Assembly (NCBI GenBank): GCA_002348185.1
Contig: DDYW01000124.1
Span: 1-14,378, forward strand
Direction: 5' to 3'
DNA length: 14,378 nt
Source: Candidatus Hydrogenedentes bacterium UBA2224
GTDB taxonomy: Bacteria > Hydrogenedentota > Hydrogenedentia > Hydrogenedentales > SLHB01
Part shown: positions 1 through 5,270 of the stretch, one piece after another
Position numbering within the stretch: position 1 is the first letter of the stretch
How the letters are laid out: each line of letters starts with the position of its first letter
Notes under the pieces: model-generated
Told to the model about the DNA's origin: nothing
The model's input: only the letters and a program-made list of their open reading frames with translations
The model's database searches: none
Position numbers and translations under genes: made by a program

Positions 1-38
1 ACATTTCTAATGTGGCTTGACAGTGAAATTCAACCAGC

Positions 39-67
39 TTGACCACGGCCGCCGGGGCGCTTATGGT
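39..67 (+). promoter_or_regulatory. Candidate sigma70-type promoter for the propeller/DUF4091 gene
   Basis: TTGACC (39-44) and TATGGT (62-67) are separated by 17 bases, matching the -35/-10 consensus at five and four of six positions. Transcription would begin near base 74, leaving a leader of about 40 bases that contains the AGGAG ribosome site at 101-105. The heptamer GCTTGAC occurs twice, at 15-21 and 37-43, 22 bases apart (about two helical turns). The second copy overlaps the -35 box, so it could be an operator. This is pattern matching only. Confidence 0.4.
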
Positions 68-113
68 AAGCCCGTCAATGCAGGCGCTGTTCAACTGTTC
101 AGGAGTGCAAGGC

Positions 114-3100
114 ATGAGTCGGAGATCTGTTCTTTTGATTATGGTTTGGGCCGCTGTCGCGTGGCGCACCGAAGCCGCGGAAGAGCTGTGGCGGTTTGAA
201 ACGCCCCTGGGCAACTTCGACAGTTCCCCTGCGCTCGCCGACATGAACGGTGACGGACGCCAGGACATCATCGCGACCACCGTGTCGGGGAGTGTGGTGG
301 TGGTGGATAGTGCGGGCCGCGAAATCTGGAACCGGAGTCTGCAGATTCCCATAAGCCTGCCTCCCACCGTGATCGACCTGGTGGAAGACGAACGGCTGGA
401 GATCCTCGTGCTGAATCAGTCCGGCACGGTGTTCTGCCTGGCCGGCCAGAACGGAGACACCATCTGGAAATATGACCTGCCTTCGGAGATCGAGTGGGGG
501 ACCACCGCGATTGTGGCCTGTGACCTTGACGGCGACGGCCGCCGCGAAGTGGTCACCGGGGATTCGGCGGGGCATGTGGTCTGTCTTTCGGCGGCGGGCG
601 AGTGCATGTGGCAATACAATGGCGGTCACGGGCACACCTATCCGCCCGCCATCGGGAGGCTGTCGGAGTCCGCGCCGCCGTCGATCTTGATCTCGGGGTC
701 CCTGCTGCCGCTGATCTGTCTGGACGTAGCCGGGAAGGAGCAGTGGCGCCTGGATATTGAAGCGCAGGGCGCCGCGCCTGTTCTCGCCGACATCAACAAT
801 GACGGCGCCCGGGAGATCCTCACGGCCATCGACAATTGCGTCGCGGCCGTCGATGCCAACGGCAAGGTGATGTGGCGATTCGAAACGCCCAAGGAAATCG
901 ACAGCAGCATCTGTGCCGGCGATGCGAACCAGGACGGCATCCTCGAGATCTACGCGATTGACCTGTCGGGGCTTCTGGCGGCCATCGCCCCCGATGGCGT
1001 CAAACTGTGGACCGGTACCGTGCACGAACGGGCGCGGCGTTCCCCGGCGCTGGCGGATATCGACGGTGACGGCGGCATCGAGATCGTGGCCGCCGGCTAC
1101 AGCGGCGAGCTTTTTGTGTTCAGCGCGGACGGTGAGCTCGAGGAACAGATCGCGATGCCCAACCCGACAAATGCTTCGCCCACGATCGCGGACCTGCTGG
1201 GCGACGGCACACCCTGTATCGTCTACGCGTGCACGTCCGGGGGCGTCCTGGCCTGGAAATGGTCCTCCGCCAAGGCCGGTGCGCAGGTGCTCTGGCCCGA
1301 ATACCGATTCACTTCCTCGCGCGCAGGCGTACTGGAAACAGGCGGGGAACAGTCGCGCGTGCGTATTACGGCCGCGGATTTCGGCGCGATGTATGCCGGC
1401 GAGAATGCCGTTCGCCTCACCATCGAAAATCCCGCCCGGCGCCCCCTTCGCGTCGAAATCACGACATCCCGAAGCGGTGAGACGCCGCGCACGGCGACCT
1501 TTGACGTTTCGGACGCATCGGCCACCGTGGTCGACCGCTATTCGCTTCCCGCGGGACGGCCCGTGGAATTGGAGATTGCCTGTCGCGTGTACGACGGGCA
1601 GACCATTGTGGCCCGTCGGTCGCACAGCGCCCACATCGCGCCCTTGCAGAAAGAACTCGCCGACCTGGCCGCGCTGCTGGACGCCGTGAGGGAGACCGCG
1701 CGGCGCCTTCCCGACGCGTATGCCGTCCTGGGACGGGTCGGCGAAGCCCGCGACCGGCACGAACACTACGCGACGCGCATCGCCGGCATCGGAACCCTGC
1801 CGGACGTCGAACAGCGCGAAATCCGGGACGGGATGCAGGGGGACATCCGCGATTTTACCCGGCTGCTCAAACTTACAGAAACCGCCGCGGAGCAGTGTGA
1901 GACAGGGGCCTGGCCGGTGTGCCTGAGCGTGGCCAATCCGTGGGCGCCCTTTGGCGCGTTCGACGAAATCCTCGAAGACCGGTTGAAAGAGCCCGAAGTG
2001 AAGCTCGAGGCGTTCCGTGGCGAGGTTGAAGACGCGGCCCTGAACGTGTTCAATCTCGGCACGGCGCCGTTGCAGGTGCGCGTTGAACTCGAGCCCCTGG
2101 TGCTGGAAGGCGTGCCGGATGCGGCGCCGGTCGCATCGCGCGACGCCGTCGCAATCCATGAAGTAGTGAGCGTGCCGACGCAGTCGCTTGACCTCTCGGC
2201 CGACGTCCTGCCCCGCATCAATTCGGGCTACGTCTTGACCCTGCCCGCCTGGGATGCGCGGCAACTGTGGTTTGCGGTTCGCACCGAAGGGCTGGCGCCC
2301 GGCCGGTGGACGAGCACCGTCCGGATACGCACGCTCGAGGTCGTGTCGCGGGAATTCACGGCGCCGCTGAGCGTCGAGGTCTGGGAAGCGGCCCTGCCCG
2401 AGACACAGGCGCTCAAACACTGCAACTGGGGCTATGTCTACAATACCCCGCGGATGCGGGGTTTCGAGGAGGAGACGGTTCACGACCGCGTCGCGCATGG
2501 CAACAATGTGTTTGTGACGACGCTTGTCCCGAAGGCGTCCTACGACGAGACGGGCGCAATTGTCGGGGAGATCGACTATACGGAACACGACGCCTATGTG
2601 CGCCGTTACGCGCCTCACGGCATGATCCTGTTTCACAATACCGGCGGGATCAAGGGCCCGGGGGGCGCCGAGACCGATGCGTACCGCAAGGCGTTCGTGA
2701 CCTGGATGCGCGCCTGGGTGGCCCACCTCAAGGATATGGGTATCGGCTACGACCGGTTTGCCATGTACCCCGTCGATGAACCCGGCTTGCAGGAAGGGCT
2801 GGTCGAACGGTATCTGTTCTATGCCAAACTCGCCCGGGAAGCGGACCCGAAGATCCTCATGTATACCGATCCCGTGGCGCGCATTCGCAAAGAAGAACTG
2901 GTCGAGATGCTCCCGTACGTCGACATCTGGTGCCCCAATCGCGGGGGATTCCTGCTCGACATCAATCCGGACAAGCTGGAGGTCATCAAGAATTCCGGCA
3001 AGACCCTGTGGACCTACGAGTGCTCGGACAACGCGAAGCACCAGTCGCCGCTGGGCTATTACCGGGGACTGTCGTGGCTGGCCTGGCATCACGGGCTGAC

Positions 3101-3506
3101 GGGCATCGGGTTCTGGTCGTATTGCACCTCGCAGGCGGATCCCTGGTACAAGCCCGAGGACACCCTCGATTACCTGCTCGTATACCAGGGCGACGGTGTT
3201 GTGATCAGCAAGCGCTGGGAGGCCGTGCGCGACGGCATCGAGGATTACGACATGCTGGTTGTGCTCCGCGATGCCGCACGGAAGGCCCGGGCCGAAAACC
3301 GCGACGCGGAAGCCGTCGCGAAGGCCGAAACACTCCTTACGAAGAAGGTGCTGGAGGTCGCGCGCTTCTGCGGGTGGGACGAGGACGGCACCACCCCCGG
3401 CAAGGACGGCCTGCCCGGCGTTCGGGCGGTGGAAGACACGCGGTACGAGTCCCTCCGGGCCGTGCGGCGCGAAATGGTCCAGTTGCTGGAAGCGCTGGCG
3501 CCATGA
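114..3506 (+). CDS. Secreted eight-repeat FG-GAP/PQQ-like propeller fused to a DUF4091 (GH123-like) region
   Basis: This is a 1130-residue exported protein, probably a glycoside hydrolase-like enzyme acting outside the cytoplasm. I chose the ATG at 114 because AGGAG (101-105) lies eight bases upstream and a signal peptide follows at once (MSRR, hydrophobic core, likely cut near residue 21). An in-frame TTG at 39 sits inside a probable -35 box. Residues 40-390 hold eight repeats about 45 residues apart, with acidic loops near 43, 88, 137, 181, 226, 270, 315 and 360. Those at 43, 137, 226, 270 and 315 keep the calcium-type DxNxDGxxD/E pattern; the other three are degenerate. A beta-sandwich-like stretch and a helical, coiled-coil-like stretch (about 510-595) follow. 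Residues 757-1110 resemble DUF4091: an acidic pair D888-E889 in YPVDEPG, an aromatic-rich core, and the family's closing pattern RWEAVRDGIEDYDML near 1034. GH123 enzymes use an Asp-Glu pair in substrate-assisted catalysis; assigning that role here is inference. The substrate is unknown. Confidence 0.85.
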   Translation: MSRRSVLLIMVWAAVAWRTEAAEELWRFETPLGNFDSSPALADMNGDGRQDIIATTVSGSVVVVDSAGREIWNRSLQIPISLPPTVIDLVEDERLEILVLNQSGTVFCLAGQNGDTIWKYDLPSEIEWGTTAIVACDLDGDGRREVVTGDSAGHVVCLSAAGECMWQYNGGHGHTYPPAIGRLSESAPPSILISGSLLPLICLDVAGKEQWRLDIEAQGAAPVLADINNDGAREILTAIDNCVAAVDANGKVMWRFETPKEIDSSICAGDANQDGILEIYAIDLSGLLAAIAPDGVKLWTGTVHERARRSPALADIDGDGGIEIVAAGYSGELFVFSADGELEEQIAMPNPTNASPTIADLLGDGTPCIVYACTSGGVLAWKWSSAKAGAQVLWPEYRFTSSRAGVLETGGEQSRVRITAADFGAMYAGENAVRLTIENPARRPLRVEITTSRSGETPRTATFDVSDASATVVDRYSLPAGRPVELEIACRVYDGQTIVARRSHSAHIAPLQKELADLAALLDAVRETARRLPDAYAVLGRVGEARDRHEHYATRIAGIGTLPDVEQREIRDGMQGDIRDFTRLLKLTETAAEQCETGAWPVCLSVANPWAPFGAFDEILEDRLKEPEVKLEAFRGEVEDAALNVFNLGTAPLQVRVELEPLVLEGVPDAAPVASRDAVAIHEVVSVPTQSLDLSADVLPRINSGYVLTLPAWDARQLWFAVRTEGLAPGRWTSTVRIRTLEVVSREFTAPLSVEVWEAALPETQALKHCNWGYVYNTPRMRGFEEETVHDRVAHGNNVFVTTLVPKASYDETGAIVGEIDYTEHDAYVRRYAPHGMILFHNTGGIKGPGGAETDAYRKAFVTWMRAWVAHLKDMGIGYDRFAMYPVDEPGLQEGLVERYLFYAKLAREADPKILMYTDPVARIRKEELVEMLPYVDIWCPNRGGFLLDINPDKLEVIKNSGKTLWTYECSDNAKHQSPLGYYRGLSWLAWHHGLTGIGFWSYCTSQADPWYKPEDTLDYLLVYQGDGVVISKRWEAVRDGIEDYDMLVVLRDAARKARAENRDAEAVAKAETLLTKKVLEVARFCGWDEDGTTPGKDGLPGVRAVEDTRYESLRAVRREMVQLLEALAP

Positions 3507-3524
3507 GCACCCGGCGCCGGCGCT
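3491..3524. terminator. GC-rich hairpin between convergent genes
   Basis: AGCGCTGGCGCC (3491-3502) can pair with GGCGCCGGCGCT (3513-3524). This gives twelve pairs, one of them G-U, around a ten-base loop. The loop contains the TGA stop (3504-3506) of the upstream plus-strand gene, and the stop of the minus-strand gene lies four bases beyond the stem. There is no T-tract on either side, so it is not a textbook intrinsic terminator. It could still end or slow transcription from both directions. Confidence 0.4.
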
Positions 3525-3527
3525 GTG

Positions 3528-3983
3528 TCAGGCCCGGACCAGGTGAAATGCCGCGAACGCGCCCCAGGCCGACAGGGCCAAGGCCAGCGGCAGCACGAGC
3601 CATTTTGCGATGCGGCCCCGGCCGGCAATCCAGGCGATTCCGAACACGATAGCGGCAGACAACACGCCGCCGATGAGCGCGCCTGCGGTTTCCGAGACTG
3701 GTCCGCTCCGGATCCCCATGTTCTGGGCGACCGTGCGCGCCAGGTACGTCAGCAGCATGCCGGGAAAGACCCAGAGACATTTCAGCCAGACGAGCTTGCA
3801 GTGGTCGCATGAAACAAAGAGCCAGGTGATGCCCGCCGCGACGTTGAACGGGCCATACACCACCGCGAACGCAGGCAGAAAGGCGCGCCACCACCAGTTG
3901 GAGACGCGCCGGTCCTGGGCCTGCGGCTCCTCCGGCGCCACGATGTCTTCCACGGCGCCTCTTGCAGGTGTTTCAGTGGTCAT
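3528..3983 (-). CDS. Small four-helix membrane protein with CDHC motif
   Basis: I do not recognise the family. The 151-residue product has a polar, acidic N-terminal tail (about 1-27) and four hydrophobic stretches near 31-56, 64-82, 100-119 and 126-147, consistent with an inner-membrane protein with four helices. A CDHC motif (C59, C62) and a further cysteine at 69 sit between the first two helices and could form a metal or redox site; that is inference. The start ATG lies 27 bases after the stop of the URO-D-like gene on the same strand, so the two are probably co-transcribed. The ribosome site is poor: only a run of G residues is present, with no clear AGGAGG, which suggests translation coupled to the upstream gene or low expression. 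Confidence 0.7.
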   Translation of the reverse strand: MTTETPARGAVEDIVAPEEPQAQDRRVSNWWWRAFLPAFAVVYGPFNVAAGITWLFVSCDHCKLVWLKCLWVFPGMLLTYLARTVAQNMGIRSGPVSETAGALIGGVLSAAIVFGIAWIAGRGRIAKWLVLPLALALSAWGAFAAFHLVRA

Positions 3984-4010
3984 CGTGCTCGCCCCCCCGG
4001 TACAGCCTTG

Positions 4011-5153
4011 TTATGCGCCTGTAAACGCCTCGACCTGCCGCACCATTTCTTCGTAGTTCCGCAGGGTCAACGGCGACAGCTCGCGCCCGTACGGGGCGGA
4101 GCTCGGCATCACGACGAGTCCCCGGCCTTCGCCCGCCGTCCCTTCGCGCAGCGCTGTGGCGACCTTTTCGGCGAACCGGGGCGTGGGCAGGTTCTCGATG
4201 TCCGAGACTTCGAGATTGCCAAAGAGCGTCATCTGCGCGCCGTAACGTTCGCGGACATACCCGAGCGTCACGTCTCCCTGCGGTGAGGGTTCGATGGGGT
4301 CAAGGCCGCGGCACCCCGTGGCGGCGATGTGGTCGAGGATGTCGCGCAGCCGCCCGTGGGAATGTACACGCGCATAGCCGCCATACCGCTGGATGGCCTC
4401 GACCATGGGGGTGACGTAGCGGGTCGCGTATTCTTCGAAAAGGTTCGGGGGCAGATAAGGCGGCGACGCGTATTCCGGGCCGAAGATTCGCCAGAGACGG
4501 CCCGGAAGCGTCCGGGCCACGGCTTCCACGCGCGGCAGGAGCAGCGACGCCACTTTCTCGAGCGCCTGGTGCATCAGCGCGTTCTCCGTCATGGCGACGA
4601 GCAGGTACGTGCCCATGTCGAACAGGGGAGCGACATGGCACAACGGGTCCGGCGTGTCGAGGCAGACTATCCCCGCATCGCCCAGGAGGTCTTCGGTCAC
4701 CAGGACCTCGGCGGTGTCCGGCGTTCCGCCGAAATCCTCCTGCGGCAGCGCGAGCCATGCCTTGAAATCGTCGAGGTCTTTCAGCAGGTGCTCGACGGTC
4801 CAGACCGTGTACACGGCCTCATCCTGGCGGTTCAGGGTGGTCAGGGCGCGATTGCCGGCGCGCAACGTAGTGCGTTCGAATCGGCTGCCGCCGTCCTCCC
4901 AGCGTTCAAAGGTGCGAAGGGGTTCCAGCGGATCCGGGGGCGTGTCCCGGAACGCCACGCCGCGCATGACGATGCGGTCGGTCCTGTCCCGGGCCAGGTC
5001 CAGCAGGGGACGCCAGGACGGGTCGTTAAACACGTTGTAGGGATCGGGGTCATCCGGTACCTCGTCGATGCCGTTCAGTTCATAGAAACAGACGGAGGGC
5101 CGGTCAACCGGCTGGCCCTCGAGCGTCCTCATCAGTCGTTCGCGTCGCGTCAT
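4011..5153 (-). CDS. URO-D superfamily protein (methyltransferase-like), not HemE
   Basis: The 380-residue product looks like the uroporphyrinogen decarboxylase superfamily, which includes HemE and the cobalamin- or corrinoid-dependent methyltransferases of the MtaA/MtbA type. Supporting features are the opening MTRRERLMRTLEGQPVDRPS, the strand-turn VHSHGRLRDIL (H264, H266), LDPIEPSPQGDV (about 285-295) and the closing helix NYEEMVRQVEAF. The HemE N-terminal arginine-rich substrate loop is absent, so heme synthesis is unlikely. The zinc-binding HxC...C set of MtaA-like enzymes is also not intact: the first site reads HSH, and MPSSAP (350-354) has serines where a cysteine would be expected. 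I chose the ATG at 5153 because the longer GTG-started form adds a non-family tail (MDPNPEPNY). A weak GAGAG lies upstream. Function is unassigned; a cytoplasmic location is likely as no signal peptide is present. Confidence 0.8.
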   Translation of the reverse strand: MTRRERLMRTLEGQPVDRPSVCFYELNGIDEVPDDPDPYNVFNDPSWRPLLDLARDRTDRIVMRGVAFRDTPPDPLEPLRTFERWEDGGSRFERTTLRAGNRALTTLNRQDEAVYTVWTVEHLLKDLDDFKAWLALPQEDFGGTPDTAEVLVTEDLLGDAGIVCLDTPDPLCHVAPLFDMGTYLLVAMTENALMHQALEKVASLLLPRVEAVARTLPGRLWRIFGPEYASPPYLPPNLFEEYATRYVTPMVEAIQRYGGYARVHSHGRLRDILDHIAATGCRGLDPIEPSPQGDVTLGYVRERYGAQMTLFGNLEVSDIENLPTPRFAEKVATALREGTAGEGRGLVVMPSSAPYGRELSPLTLRNYEEMVRQVEAFTGA

Positions 5154-5208
5154 GCAGTCAGACTCTCTATAGTTCGGTTCCGGATTTGGGTCCACGATAA
5201 CCTAAACC

Positions 5209-5220
5209 CACTGTCAAACC
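5209..5220 (-). promoter_or_regulatory. TTGACA-containing element upstream of the URO-D-like gene
   Basis: On the minus strand this reads GGTTTGACAGTG, with a perfect TTGACA at 5217-5212. The plus-strand region upstream of the first gene has GGCTTGACAGTG at 14-25, identical at 11 of 12 positions. No AT-rich -10 box lies at the right distance. A different candidate pair, TGGACC (5194-5189) and TATAGA (5171-5166) with 17 bases between, would start transcription only a few bases before the ATG. The element may be a -35 box or a regulator site. Confidence 0.25.
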
Positions 5221-5240
5221 AAGGGCGGAAAATGTATCAT
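5211..5240 (+). promoter_or_regulatory. Candidate promoter for the tandem di-heme genes
   Basis: CTGTCA (5211-5216) and TATCAT (5235-5240) are 18 bases apart and match consensus at four and five of six positions. Transcription would start near 5247, giving a short leader with GGAGGG at 5259-5264, six bases before the ATG at 5271. The -35 box overlaps the minus-strand TTGACA element, so the divergent genes may share a control region. Confidence 0.35.
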
Positions 5241-5270
5241 AATGGCCACGCATCGATTGGAGGGTAGCTC

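Noticed and set aside
39..113. TTG start giving a 25-residue N-terminal extension of the first gene
   Set aside because: No ribosome site; the codon is part of a likely -35 box, and the signal peptide begins at the ATG at 114 with AGGAG upstream.
99..3092. A 997-codon open frame on the minus strand opposite the propeller/DUF4091 gene
   Set aside because: It mirrors the GC-rich codon pattern of the plus-strand gene, is rich in Arg, Gly, Pro and His, and has no recognisable domain. The plus-strand product has clear repeats and motifs.
4011..5153. Calling the URO-D-like gene hemE
   Set aside because: The N-terminal substrate-binding arginine loop of HemE is absent and no heme-synthesis genes are nearby.
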